Shown piece by piece: positions 48,237-61,730 of a stretch of DNA of 64,000 bases. The notes beneath the pieces are model-generated. The model saw only the letters and a list, made by a program, of their open reading frames with translations, searched no databases and was not told the DNA's origin. Origin of the DNA: Panonychus citri (Eukaryota > Arthropoda > Arachnida > Trombidiformes > Tetranychidae). The position numbers and the translations under genes are program-made. The stretch lies in NCBI RefSeq assembly GCF_014898815.1, contig NW_026515428.1, positions 868,001-932,000 on the forward strand, in the 5' to 3' direction. Numbering within the stretch: position 1 is the stretch's first letter; each line of letters begins with the position of its first letter.

Positions 48237-51200
48237 CTAGTTGCTTGGAATGGTGTTAATTGCAAGTTCACTTAAAGTAGCCAAAGGCACTTGAGATCCA
48301 CGACGAAGATCAATGTCCGAAGCGTTAATTTCCTGACAATTAAGAGAGAGAAAAAATATAAAAAAATCATCAATAATAATGATACACAATCAATTGTAAA
48401 AACATACAGAAAGAAACATTTGATTATCAACATCAGGCTCCCAATTTAATTCTTGCGAACTGGTAATTAGTTTGTGTTGATTAGATGGCCAATTGTTGTT
48501 ATTTAATTGTTTCAATGGACTTTCAGGTGAATCTATTAAATCTGTGAATTAAATTTGAACAAAATGTCGATGAAGATGAAGATAATTTCATTGATTTGTG
48601 ATGATTTGTTTTCGCAGTGATTTTGTTTAATTGTGTTTAATATATTGGAGAGAAAGAAAAAGACATCAGCAATTAAGTGAGACAATTAACTGATTCACTT
48701 TGGACCAAAAAGCGAACCAAAAGAAAGGGAATAAAAAAAAGGACGACGAACTTAATCTTCAAGTCTGGAATAAGTACCCTTGTTATCGGTCATATTTGAC
48801 GATCTTTCCGTTGGACATTGGTCATCGGGATCGTATTCCTCTTGTGTCTCATGTAAGGGATGTAATTCAGTCATTTTTGATCGACCATCGGTTGATTTAT
48901 ACGAAATCAATCGAGCCTCAGGTGACCTTTTCTCGAACCCTTGGTAAACACGAGTGTAAGCTGATAGAAAGAAGAAAAAAACGAAACAAAGATCGAATTG
49001 AGTAAACGAAACAATCAACTCTCGATTTGTTGAACAGTTCAAATCTTACGAATCGTTGGTGATCCCTTTCGTTGAGCATTGAAAAATGGGGTCTCCCCTT
49101 TGAATTTTTTACTCTTGTGAGCGCTTTGAATTTTACACATGTAAATAACGATCGCGGTCACGACGATGGTCAAGAAGCTAAGACAGCCCACGAATACATA
49201 AAATTCAGTAGTATAGAGATCGATTGGACTTTTTCGTTGTTTATTTTTTGGTATATTATGTTTGCTTGGTTCTTTTGGTGACCATTGAACTTCGGGCAGC
49301 TAAAAGTTAGAATGGAGAAACAGACAATTAGTATTAATTAGTAACAATTAGTATGTAAATTTACCTCATAGGGAATGTTAATTGTATTCGAAATTGATTT
49401 GGAAATAGTTTTAAATCGTGAGCATCGTTGTTGTTTAATTCCTTGCCAAATGTGACTTCCATTCTGCATTACATCAACTCGATCATCACCTTCAAACGCT
49501 GATTCGATTGGACTTATGATCGTATTTAAATTGGGTCCACCTCTGATTCTTAAATCTGACACAAAACAAGGGTAAAAAAGAAATAGAACAATTAATGACA
49601 AGTTCGAAAGTTATTGAAAAAGTTTTTCGAATTGAAAACATACTTGATACACAACCAATGTAAGTATTATATTCATTCAAATATTCATCAGAATCCAAAT
49701 TTCCTCCGACCTTAATTACTTGACGTGGCTTTAAGACTCCAATGTTTGGTATTGATTGTCTGAAAGTGACCTCATAAGGTACACTGTCAATCTATGACGA
49801 AGGAAAATGTTGAAAATTAGATCAATTTTCACAATTAATTTGATTCGACTAATTGTTCTAACCTCAAGTTTAACCTGATCACCGGTACGATTATAAACAA
49901 CCCAATGTCTAAAACCATCAGCGTAATGATGTTGTTGCCTTAAGATTGTTTTACGCCAAGCTGAATGTTAATGATTAGCAAATTGAGAACAATTTAAGGT
50001 TGATTGACAATTAGAATGACAATTTATATAGAATTTACCTTTATTGTATCCATCAAATTCTTGCAGGTAAATTCCTCCTGACGAATGTAATCCAACCATT
50101 AGAGACCATTCATCTTTCTGAAAGAGTAACAGTAAACGACGGATTTGACTGAAAAACGGATAAGCTTCCGACTCAGCTGAGAATGCGAATTCTAATTGGA
50201 TTCCTTGTTCCGGTTTAATATCGACTGTGGTCATATTGTAGATCAGAACTGATGAACCATCGAATCTCACCCCAATATCTTGGTCACAATAATTTCCTTG
50301 GTAAGATGTTGCCTCGCAATGACATTCGACACCTTCAATTGAACCAATTCTCATATTTTCACGACATTTTCCGCCATTTTCACAAGGTTTAGAATCACAG
50401 ATTCGCTGACAGCCCGATGTAACATTACCATTGATGTTAACATGTTGAGACTCAATCGATTGGACAATAGTTTGTTCAAGATCAAAGGGTTGAGAGCCAA
50501 TGATCAAACCCGATATACAGCCGATAAAAGTTGTCAGGGAATGTTCAACAATCGGATCAACTCCACCAATGAAAAACTGTGTATGTGGAGGTAGAGCGAT
50601 AAATGATCTGATCGGCCTAACCAACTCCATAGATCCACCATAAAGCCAAGGTTTTTGATTGTATTCCTTTAATAGTCCCAGAGTAGTGTTAATACCGACC
50701 GACAATGGAGCTGAACAATTCCGTTCACATCCAGTGTAAACCGAGAGAGTTGTAAAATTGGGCTGTCGATCAACAACTAATTGAATCAGATTTCCCGATA
50801 TTAACTCAGGTCCAACACGAACCCGTCCAGAAACAATGGTACGATGATTATTGGCCGTAAAAATGACGCTCTTATTGAAAAGGTGGAGTTGAATGAAATT
50901 ATTCAGATGATCATTAGCATATAAGATTAATCCTGAACCTTCATACGTCCTGAAACTCAGAGAGATTTGCTTATTTAACACTGGATGGGTGAAATTACCG
51001 TTAACCAGTAAATGGATGAAAGCATTATCCGAGGAGAGAGTTAATCCCTTAAGATTAGCATCATGTTGACAATTACGACCTGAATGGGCTATCGGATTAG
51101 CACATCGACACTCATAGTTACCCCACATTTCAATACAATGACCATTGTTTTGACATGGATTAGGTTGACATGATTCTTGGCATCGAGGTTGAATATCAGT

Positions 51201-54200
51201 TACCCTGAAAAAAAGATGAAAGAAAAAGATAAAATCAATCTAACAACAAGTAAAATGGATAAACAATCAGCTAATCAACTAATTACTACCTTTCGGGAAT
51301 CGATAAAGGTATAATACGATCAGCAATTAACAAACCACGAAAACATCCAATGAAACCTTCCTTTGATTTTGTCTTCAACTTTAATCTGAATTGATGATAA
51401 CAATCATAATTAAATTACTCAATTTAGACTAATCTAAGTACAATTAAGTTTGATGAATGTAATTAACTTACTCTGGAGCTCCACCAATGTACAAAGGTCC
51501 CTCGAAAAGGTCAAACATTTCATTACGATCTAAATCAATCATCAATGAGTCCAAATTAACGGTAAATCTCATATGTCTTGTTTCATAATCAACCCAAACT
51601 TGTTGCCATTGACCAGAATTTAATTTACTTCGAGAGATTAACTTTGATTGTTTAGGAACACCGTTAACTGAATAATCAAATAACAATTCAAATGGACTGA
51701 TCAAAGTGACCAGGAAATAACCATGATGAGGAAACAGCGGAGCCTGATAAAGGATAATCCCTGAGGCGATCGTCGTCCTAAAGCTAAAGGCTAAATCGCC
51801 AGAGACCCAACCATCAAGTTCAAGGTACGATTGTTGTGTTTTAAATGTAACAATATGCTCCTGAGTACCTGCGAGTTAAATTGTTTAAAAATTTTAATAA
51901 TTACAAGATAATTAGTTAACCATCAGATCGGTAATTAACTCTCATGGTCTTTACAATTAACTCGACATGCATCTCATTTTGTTAACCAACAAATGAAAAA
52001 AAAAGTCTCATCATCATCATCATTTATTTGCTTAATCATGTTTAATTAGTAAGAGACTAATTAATCAGTTAATGATGATAATCATTAAATTGATTGATAA
52101 CTTCAAGTGTGATTGATTGTGTGTTGAAAAATAAAACCTCTCACACTCTTGATCAATCAATACAATCACAATAATCAATGAGCAAATGTAAATCTTAAAT
52201 TGTGTTGACATTAAATTGATCAATAATTAGTCAACTAATTAGTTAATAAATCGGTTAACAATCAACCCTGATAAATTGATATTCAAATCAATATCATAGA
52301 TACATTTTCTAGGTGAATCTAAATGATACTAATTGTTAATTGTTCCAGATAATTAAAAGTCTTTCACTTGACATATTCATTTACTTACTTAAATCAATAC
52401 ATTTCAATGGTGATAAAGTGAATCGACCCTCCGATGAATCAGTTAAATTAATTGTTGACGTGAAAAATACCCGAGTAATTGCTAATTTAGATGGTTCCAT
52501 GATTACTCCTGAATCCTCATTTTCCCGTTCATCAAGTGAATCGCAATTACATGGAGATGACCGATTCGAACAGGTCATTCCCGTTGAACACGAGCAATGG
52601 CCACTAATTGTACTTCCCAATGAATCAACTCGACGGTCACTTGCAGAGATCATCCAAGTTTCTTTAGCTAAACTACAATTATAACAAAAGAATATCAAAG
52701 AAAATTAATAACAATCAGTTGGAACAATTAACTCTAATCATCATCATACTTGAACGGTGCCTTCTTGCAGCCATATTTAATTTCCTGATTACAACCCTTG
52801 GTGTGGCTAATTAAGGCTTTCAGCATTTCTTTATTGAATTCCCGATAATCAATATCAATATAATAAGATGGAAAATCTTTACGACGAACAATCTGAAAGA
52901 AGAAAAAAATTCAAATTATCAATAGAAAATTCATTCAACTGGATTAACCTAATCAACAATCAACACGAGAAAAACGTATGAGTAGATGATTTGATTATCT
53001 TGCACAAATAGTGAGCTTTTAAATTGTTAAACAACAGCAACAACAACAATTAACCACAAATGATTACCTTTCAATTGAGATTGATGTTCACCTTGATTGT
53101 AATCATATGAATTAATTTAAATTTAAAAGCCTCCGGAGTTTTTATTAATCATCACTAATCATTATGCTTCTGAAGTATCAAACTTTAATTGTTATAACCA
53201 TTAAAGTAGACCAATGAAAAATACAATTAACTTTCAACTTGAACAATTAAGGCTTGGAATAGATCATTGATTGTTACAGAGAAATAACAACAATTAATTG
53301 CGATTAGAATTATGATTTAACCTTAAATTATGAGCGAGAAAAAATTTCCAACTAGATTAACTTTTTTTTCTTCATTTTTTTTCTCACTTTTAACCTTAAT
53401 CTTTAATCTAATCTGTAGCATTTAAGGAGTGACCTAAGGTGGACTTACCTGTATCTCACCTTGAATTTAAAAGTAGAAGAAGAAAAGTTTTCTAATATAA
53501 GGAGTGGTTCATATGGATTCTATTTTTGTAGCGAAAAGAAAATTCAAAAATTTGATTATCATTGGATTCTAAAGGCCTACGCACTCGCATCTCTATTTGA
53601 TTGTGGTTCTTAATCATAACAATAATGAAAGCTAATCAAGAGACACAATTAAGAAATAATTGATTTCATTATATGGTAAAAGTCTATTAGCAATTAATTG
53701 TTTGCCTTTCAGCATTTCAAATGGTATCGGAAATGTTTGGATGTTTGTACCGATCATGTGGTAGAAAGTTGATTCCATTGATTGTTTTCGAGAATCGATT
53801 GACTTAGATTTTGATTAGAATCAGATTACTTACATATTCGACCGGTAAATTGTGAATTACCGTTGTCTCGGTTCGTTTGAGTGACATTGTACATTCGACT
53901 CGAGCGGGTGGTAATGGTCCATTTCGATCGATATCAATCATGTAGGTTCCATTTTTACGATGACCAATTAGATAATATTCTTCACATGTTCGTTTGTATA
54001 AAGCTGTAAATAGAATAATAATAAATTTCGAACTTGAAATTATTGTTAGAACTTTTCGTTTTCTTCATCAATTACCGAAGTGACATGTTTTCCCCGCGTA
54101 ACCAGTTTCCGTGCAATCGCAATCGGCATCACCCTCTTTGTTAACGGTACATTTACCACCATGTTCACAGGCTCCAGGATAATCGCATGCATTTATGTAT

Positions 54201-57200
54201 GAACATTGATCTAAGGCCACTCGACCTGAATGAAGTTGCCGATTGTTTAATAATATCCTCGAATCAACCGTCTGATGGTCAACACCTAAGTTACGAATAC
54301 AGCCCATTATCCCGTAGCCAAAGGCTTTTGAATTGTTGAAAGTCGCATTCAAGGCACCGACAATTATGTGACCATTGAAGGACATTTCACCTTCGAACTG
54401 ATATTTAACCGAGTAAACATTGTTCACTTCGATGGTTAAATTTGAACTTTGTCCATAAAGTCCAATCATTTGCCACTGGTCAGTTAGAAAACGAACTGGT
54501 TTACCTGATGACCATGTTCTTGAGATGGGCTCAACTTCAGCGTAATTATCGTCGAGAATTGAAAATTGTGGAATCGAGTCTTTCAAATGAAGAATCCAAA
54601 GAAATTGGACTGAAGGTTCGTCGACGAATCTAAATCCACCCGATGAAAGGATAACATCTCGTTGGGGTGTTTTAAACTCGAGGAAAAGGTCAAGAATATT
54701 TGAGAATCTTTTGGTTACATTAAGATAAGAACGTGAAGTTTGAAAAGTTATCGGTAAACTTTGAACAACAGCCGAACCATATTCTGGACCAAAAAGTCCA
54801 GTATAACGGATATTATGTCGACCTTTTTTCAAGCCAAATAAAATATTCTCTTGGTTAAAGTAGACCGATTTTAGGGAACCAATGAATTTAGATCGAACCA
54901 AACTGGCCGGATAAAGTGACCTCACCTCGATTGACTTTGGTAAACCAGCAACGTAAATATAAGGTTCAAGGTGAAGATAATATCGTTGACCTGAGACTCG
55001 AAGCCGATGGACAACACCGTCAACATAAATGTCAACATCTCTTTTAACATGGATAACGGTAACATTGTGCCATTCCCCGTCGGAAAGTTTTTCCCCACCA
55101 GAAGTGGTCAATCTTAACGGACCTTCACCAAAATCAATCTCAAACCTTAACTGACCATTGATAAGGTCAAGGAAAACATGATTGAAATCGGGATAAAGTC
55201 CATAAGCATAAAGAAGCATTGAATTTTCAAATCGACTTTGAAAATGTAAACTAATCCGATTCATTAAAGTTTCCGTTCTTTCAGTCCAATTGAAAGCGGT
55301 ATATGTGATGAACGAGGTACCACGAAAGGTCAACGAAGTGACCGGTGTAATGGTGCACCATTTATCCTCATATTCGGTACCAAAACAGTCACAAGAAGAG
55401 TGAGTATAATGGTTAACACAAACTGACCCCATTGAGCATAGGTCATTTGTCCGACATAAATTATTACATCCAACCTTTAATCCGACCGTTGTTATCGGCG
55501 GTATATCAACAAACAAAATGGACGAATGGGTAAACTGAATTGACCCAAGGCAACCAATAAATCGCGGGGAATTATGGTGCTTATGGACATAACGACGGGA
55601 AAGGTCAAGCCCACCAAAGTAAAGGGTTGATGGGATATTACCGATCGCACTTGGTTGACTTGGATTATATTCACCGTAAGGTTGATAACCTTTTGGATAA
55701 AGTGAACCAAATGAGGTCAGAACAAAAATCGAACCTATTTGACCATCGACGATGACCTTTAATTTATTTTCCGAGGTGTTAATTGTTAAATTAACGTAGT
55801 GCCAAAGGTCATCATTAAAACCTTTACCAATTGTAAATCTATCCAAGGATAATCCAAATTCATGGATTATCTCAATTGCTCCTTTACTTAGGATTATATG
55901 AAATTCATATAAAGGATAACCAACTGGTCCAGAGTTAATTGTGTGAAATAATAATAAACCATTTGAACGATCAGTTCTGTTAATTGCAACAATTAAAGAG
56001 AGAAAAATAAATTTCAATCAAAAATCGTAATCAAATCAGCGAAATCAATTCATTCATGATCATTTAAGATAATCAAGTTTCGTTATCAAAGTTAACAGCA
56101 AATAATTAAGTAATTAAACAACAATTAACTGTTATCATTTAAAGATCTCTAATTATCATTACAATTAATAATATCAATAGTTAATTAGTTTGAATGAGAC
56201 AAAGTTTCTTAATCATTTATTATGAAAACCACAACAATCAAAACAGGAAACAAGTTAATTGTTGACTTAACCCTGAGCTAAGGTGTAATTGCAATTATAT
56301 TATTAATCTTAATTGTTCAACAACCACCAACACAAAAATTAAATTGTCTTCCAATAAACTTGATTGTTGTAATTTATAAATATAAATTGTATTTGTATAT
56401 TAATATTATTATTACAATGGTTAAAGGAGAGACCAGAATTAAATTGTTGACTGGAACTGAATTGTAATTTAAATTCATCATCACGATTAATCATTTTTTA
56501 CCTCAACAATTAAATTTGATTATCATCAACCTCTCTCACTCTAACTATTACTCTCGTGGTTATAATTGTTATTAGTTAATTATTTATGGTCTCTTTTTAG
56601 TCCTAACAATTTATCATTGATCATAATGAATAAAGATACACTTGAGACTAATTGTAATTGATTAGAAACACTTGACAATTAATAGTTGGTTAGCTAAGAG
56701 TTGAGAGTTGATTGTGATCATAAAAAACTAATCATAAACAATCAGTAAACAATTATCATAGGTAAAGGAACCACCAAAAATTGTTATTGATTAGTTTACT
56801 TTCTTGTATTATTAATTGTTTGGGTTAATTGTGTTTAATCAATGTTCATGGTAACACCTTGATAACAATCAACACAATTTAATCATCGTTGAGCTTTTTT
56901 TTTATGATTAGTCTTCATCTTAATGAAACTTTGCTGATAATTTACTTGATTATATTTGTTGCTTGATTAACATAGACTCACAATTTAATGGTAAACAATC
57001 AATTAATTGTAGACAAGGTTAATTTGATGAAAAAACTAAATCTCCTGGCAACTAATAATAATAAATATCAAGTTAATCACATACAATTCAATGTGACAAT
57101 TAACAGTAACATTGAAACAATATTTGGTTTCATATCTGATTCAATCAAATTAACTGATTTTCCAATAAATTGAAATGTTAAAATGATCTAAATTGTGAAC

Positions 57201-57543
57201 AATTAACTTACTTGAACTTAAAATTAAGAGATCGGGTTATATGAGGAGGCCAACAATCAGTTGAATTAATTTGAAGAAATGAATCATTTTGTGAATAAGT
57301 AAAAACCTTTGGATCTAAATGATCAGCAATTAACGATTGTGATGATGATGATGATTTTGGTGATGGTGTTGATGGAGTTGATGGTAATGGTGATGGAGAT
57401 GAAATTAATCCTTTGACATGATTGTGATCATGATCATCATGGTGATGATTACCATGATTATAAACTGATTGGATACAATTAAATAGGATAATCAGGTCAC
57501 AAAATATAAACAAAGTTTTCATGTTAACAGTTAACAGAATCAT
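48237..57543 (-). CDS. axo: Axotactin/Caspr-like neurexin-family receptor, 15 exons
   Basis: Minus-strand exons: 57543-57212, 55976-54076, 54003-53834, 52892-52750, 52672-52389, 51868-51472, 51385-51290, 51204-50039, 49960-49863, 49791-49644, 49555-49365, 49299-49050, 48960-48778, 48541-48408, 48332-48237. All borders are GT-AG and the sum, 5589 bases, is exactly 1863 codons. In order: signal peptide (MKTLFIFCDLIILFNCIQS), a His/Asp-rich stretch, laminin-G, a Cys-rich EGF-like module, two more laminin-G, EGF (ACEHGGKCTV), a Caspr-type fibrinogen-like region (GPLPPARVECT, CSCSTGMTCSNRSSPCNCD), then laminin-G, EGF (NPCQNNGHCIE), laminin-G, EGF (KPCENGGKCRE), laminin-G, one membrane helix (VGCLSFLTIVVTAIVIYMC) and a 150-residue cytoplasmic tail ending LAINTIPSN. 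There is no discoidin domain and no EYFI-type end, so I prefer axotactin-like over neurexin IV. The family acts in neuron-glia contact and excitability. A Met seven codons after the first is an alternative start. Confidence 0.9.
55977..57211 (-). other. First intron of axotactin-like gene
   Basis: A 1.2-kb AT-rich intron rich in CAATTA-type words between the signal-peptide exon and the first laminin-G exon. I see no other feature in it. Confidence 0.75.
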
Positions 57544-59575
57544 TGATTGACAATAATGACAAGAGAGAGAAAGAGAGAGAAAAGTTAATTCATATTAACA
57601 TTTACATAATAATTAAAGGAGAAAGAGAGAGTTGCAAAGAGATGAACAATTAGTTTCAATAATTTAACGAAAGGTAATCAATTAAATGAGATAATTAACT
57701 TAATTGGTATGAAGAGACAGAGAGAGAAAAAAAATCTTGATACAATTTGTGTGGATCGCAATTAGAGACAAATCTTATAATAGTTACATATTTGATCTTG
57801 TTGATAATCAAACTATGTCGTTGTTGTTGTTAAAGTTTATGATCAACAATCATCACAATAATAATAGTAATTATCATCATCATCATCATCATTGTAGGTA
57901 TAAGAAACTATTAAATGGTAACTGTTAGTGTAATTTAAGTTACAACAGGTAAAGCAACTGAAACATTATGTTACCTGAGAGTAACTAATAAACACTTTAC
58001 ATTGAAAGAAAGTTGAAGATGAGGATGATGAGAGAGTAGGCGAGAGAGAGAGTGAGAGAGGGAAGGGGCTTGGAGTATAATGATGATAAAGATGAAGGGA
58101 GAAGACAAAATAAAAGATACTTGGGATATCTTAAGTTTTTCTCTTCTCTCTTTCATCATTCAAAGGGAGAACAATTTTTATCATCATATTTGTGGGATGA
58201 AGATGATTCTTTAACCTAGACACAAAGAGAGATGATCAACCTTTATGTTGGTTTCAATTTCTCTTTGTTTATCCTTGGCTTTATCATCACAATGATCCAT
58301 ATGATGTTCAAAAGGTAAAATCAGGTTAATTAATTAATAGTAAGTATCATTAGTTTGATAGGTACTTTTGGAAATCCTCATGTAGGCGTAGTGAGAGAGA
58401 GAGAGAGAGGGTAAGCTGGTTTTCCACTTGTTGATTGTTTGTTGTTGGTTAAATTGTGATTATAATTAGAATTATTTGTTGACCCTTTTCCTTTCCAATT
58501 TGTTGCTGTTTGTATTATCACCATTTCTTTGTTCCTGTTGATTGTTGATCCTCTTTTTCTTCACTTGGTTAACATTGATTTTCTTTCATCGGCCATTTTG
58601 TTGTCCATCCATTTTGCTTTTCTTTGGAAATTGTTTTTCTTTTCTCCAATTAGGTTTACTCTTTTATACCAATGGAAGTTAAATCATCATTATCGTCCAT
58701 TTTCTTTTAATAATTTTCTTTTCATCTGATTGAGACAAAGATGGAGAAATCAGATTATTGAGAAACATTTTTCTTCTCTCTCTCTCTCTTTGCTTTTCCA
58801 AATCAGCTCCACCCAAAAACCATGGAGAGTGAAAGATGATGATGGTGATAAAGTTAATGATGATTACGGTTGATGAGAGAATCCAAAACTTGTAACACTT
58901 GAATATTCCATCTTTTCCATTTATCTTTACCTGGTAAGACAAATTTACATTTGTGTCTTGGGTTTAATTGTGATTCAACTAAAAGGTAAAACAATTTACC
59001 TTTTCTCGTTTTCATCTTCATCTCTCTGTTTGAAATGATTAATCATTTTCATCTTATACTTCAACATATCAGGGAATTTATTCTCGACCGTTAAGTTAAT
59101 CAGCTCTGGAAAGTAATTCAGGACTGATCAAAAAGAGATATCAACCAAAATCTAAATTGCTAATCATCTTTTAATTACCAACAACAAGAGTCAAAATCAA
59201 CAATCAAAACAAAAAATTCAAATCGAGCAACTTGATATTAGTAACATTGAAACTCGAAAGATGGAGCCACTAAAAGGCGCTTTTTTCAAATAGAATTTTT
59301 TTTCTCCTTCAAATCAAAAAAGTTTAATAAACTGAATTAACTGATTATCAACTCATTTTAATTCCAATTTAAAAGAAAGATTACAATTAAATGATAATAG
59401 AAGTTTTAAAATAATATTCAGATGTGAATTAGAACTTGAAAGTTTAGTGATGATTGAATTTTCCCTCATTTGAGTTGTTGATTGAACTTAACAAATATTG
59501 AAATGTAACTTTTTCCAATCGAAGCAATTAAAGTTAATTGTTGACTTGATTGTTAGATGTTGGTGTTCAATCAAA
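57544..59575. other. Intergenic region upstream of axotactin-like gene
   Basis: Two kilobases with short GA tracts and pyrimidine-rich stretches. It should contain the axotactin-like promoter and the 3' end of the neuropeptide gene. I cannot place a core promoter. Confidence 0.5.
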
Positions 59576-59879
59576 TCACCATGAAGGATAATCATTCTCA
59601 AGTAATTTCCTACGATCGTCTTCATTAGCATTTACTTTCAACCGATCACCCGATTCCTAAGGAAAAACAATTGGAAAGATTGTAATAGTTTTTTTCTCAA
59701 CTAAATCAAATTTAATTGTTACAACAATTAAAACTTACCCGTTGGGCTGTCGAGGAAAGTGATTGGCACAATAATCCACTTCGTTTACCACCGGGTTTCC
59801 AGTCTTTGGTAAATGTTACCTGAGAGTAGATCAGGTTAACCAATAAACTCATGATAACAAGAAAACTGATTAACTTCAT
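59576..59879 (-). CDS. AKH/corazonin-related peptide (ACP-like) neuropeptide precursor
   Basis: Two minus-strand exons, 59879-59739 and 59656-59576, join in phase 0 and encode 73 residues. The start MKLISFLVIMSLLVNLIYS is a signal peptide. It is followed immediately by QVTFTKDWKPGGKR, an adipokinetic-hormone-family peptide. Gln at the new N-terminus would cyclise, Phe4 and Trp8 are at the family positions, and GKR supplies amidation and dibasic cleavage, giving an 11-residue amide. The QVTF..DW pattern fits the AKH/corazonin-related peptide of arthropods better than typical AKH (QLTF/QLNF..W) or corazonin (QTFQYSRGW). The remaining peptide has one Cys in exon 1 (GLLCQSL) and ends ENDYPSW. Family members are released by neurosecretory cells and act on GnRH-type receptors. 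An in-frame acceptor-like TTTCAG just before the ATG suggests a 5' UTR intron. Confidence 0.88.
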
Positions 59880-60617
59880 GATCTGAAACAACAATTAAGA
59901 TGAAACTTTTAATCACAATTAGAGGAATTAGACTAAAACAACTTGAACAAGAATCAACTGATCACTGAAACAATTTACTAATACAACTCAATCATTTATA
60001 TACTCGTTCAAAAATCCCAAAGGATTTTAATCAAATGTTAATTTTGTAAATTCAGTTAATCAACAAGTTTGTTTTTCACTCTTAATTATGATTAAAAAAT
60101 TGTCTCTTGCTTCAGATGATTTAGTTAATTAATCTAATCTAATTTTCTAACACACCAAGTTTAACAATTGGAAACTCAACTAACTCAGTAATTAACTTTT
60201 CCTGCTTACAAATCAATTGATTAATTTGAATATCATCGATTTCAGTAATTAACAAATTCCCTAATTATGAACAATATTAATTTGATTTCTTTTCATTATA
60301 ATTATTGGATTAGATTTTCTCGATTTGTGGTTCAGTAATTAAGTTAATTTAGTTTAGATTATTCTTTCAATCTAATTCTAAATTAATTGCTACAACTTAT
60401 GGATGATTAAATTTTCTTATTACATTTTTGATCCTCAATCACAATCAACTTACTAATTAGTTAATTCTAACAATTCTAACATTAAGTCTAACAATTAATT
60501 GACAAAAATTGATTGTGAAAAAGTAATTATGAATCTCAATTGACGAAACAATTAATTTTTTTCTCAATAATTTAATTGATTGTCTTTTGAAACAATAGTT
60601 TACATTTATATTGAAAT

Positions 60618-60699
60618 ACCATTGGACTTGGAAATAACACTGAATTGGTAGCTTATTGGTAGCTTTACAATACACTGCCAATAAGCTACCATTGGACTT
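60618..60699. repeat. Hairpin and direct repeat with GGTAGCTTATTGG arms
   Basis: The arms tggtagcttattgg and ccaataagctacca form a stem, flanked by two direct copies of taccattggactt. A further copy of ccaataagctaccat lies at 62048-62063. This suggests a small mobile or recombined element. Confidence 0.6.
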
Positions 60700-60723
60700 A
60701 TGTAATGAAATATTAACGTAATG

Positions 60724-60985
60724 AAACCGATAACGAATCAAGTATCTGTATGATATAATCATGACTATAATCGTATATTGCTCACTTACTCACAAATATT
60801 AGTCACGTTAATAATGCCCAAATTGAAAGAGTTATATTCAAAAAGTTTCAACATGACCAGCAGAACGTTTTGCTAAAGCTGTCAAGAAGCTGTCATATAT
60901 AATTGTGGCTAATGTCTGTCTAGTATTACACATTTCCAAAGATTATTCATGATTATATTATAAAGATACTTGATTCGTTATCGGT
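60724..60985. repeat. Inverted repeat pair around ccgataacgaatcaagtatc
   Basis: About 40 bases at 60724-60767 recur inverted at 60942-60985, with a few differences at the inner end. The ~175-base spacer has no open frame I recognise. It is consistent with a MITE or the remnant of a larger element. Confidence 0.65.
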
Positions 60986-61510
60986 TTGAAAAACACTAAC
61001 AATACAACAAACTACTATAGCTGCAAGTATACACAGAGTATCATACTGATACTCGACTTTTAATACTGTGTCAAAGTGTAACTATACATATTTATATGAT
61101 GCACAACTAGTGTATCAGAGGTTATAAAAGAATATCCCCTGCACTAGAAATCTCATGATAGTTGATGTACATACAAGTATCTTATTGTTATCACGTGTTA
61201 GAATACAAAACGATGATACATGTAGACTGAATAATAGTAATTTATATGATGCACAATAATCACATCATCATTAGCTTTTCACATCTTGTAAAACTTGAAC
61301 AACACATAAGGTTGTTGTGTAGTGAACTGGTAGCTAAATGAGAAGTTACCAATTCACTGCTGATGGACTAAATGATAGATTCAGACTTTCGGTTATGTTG
61401 CAACATTATTTGTGCATCAATAAGTATGATTAGAGTTACTTTAATTTGATGTTGCATTTGAATTACTTGTTGTTGAGTCAATATCTTTGTTTTTCCGACA
61501 ACATTGATCC

Positions 61511-61730
61511 CAAATTGAACCAGATTTCACCATTCCTTCGCTTCCGTCTGACCACCTCCCTCTCTATGCTACTTTTACCATCGCCCAGACAAGAAGAAAA
61601 TTAGCCAGATCATATGAGCGAAAAAACGTCAGGAAGGAGCCTTATTTGATGCACGAGTGGTTTCTGCAAAAACTTACATCGCCGAAAATTTGTACAATTA
61701 AATTTTATGCCTCTGAACTATTAAGTTGAA
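61511..61730 (+). pseudogene. Possible nuclease/phosphatase-like fragment (SDHLPLYATF)
   Basis: A short open stretch reads IPSLPSDHLPLYATFTI and then basic residues, with a stop just upstream. SDH-x-P near the end of a domain is the hallmark of the endonuclease/exonuclease/phosphatase fold, found in non-LTR retrotransposon endonucleases and in inositol 5-phosphatases. No other catalytic motif is visible. I treat it as a decayed fragment inside the element; it could be coincidence. Confidence 0.3.

Noticed and set aside
48752..49042. Receptor tail ending at YSRLED
   Set aside because: A donor at 48777 joins in phase to an exon at 48541-48408 and a terminal exon with a nearby AATAAA, a better-supported end; the shorter end could still exist as an isoform.
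60457..60762. 101-codon minus-strand frame
   Set aside because: It overlaps the hairpin and inverted repeats and has no recognisable motif.
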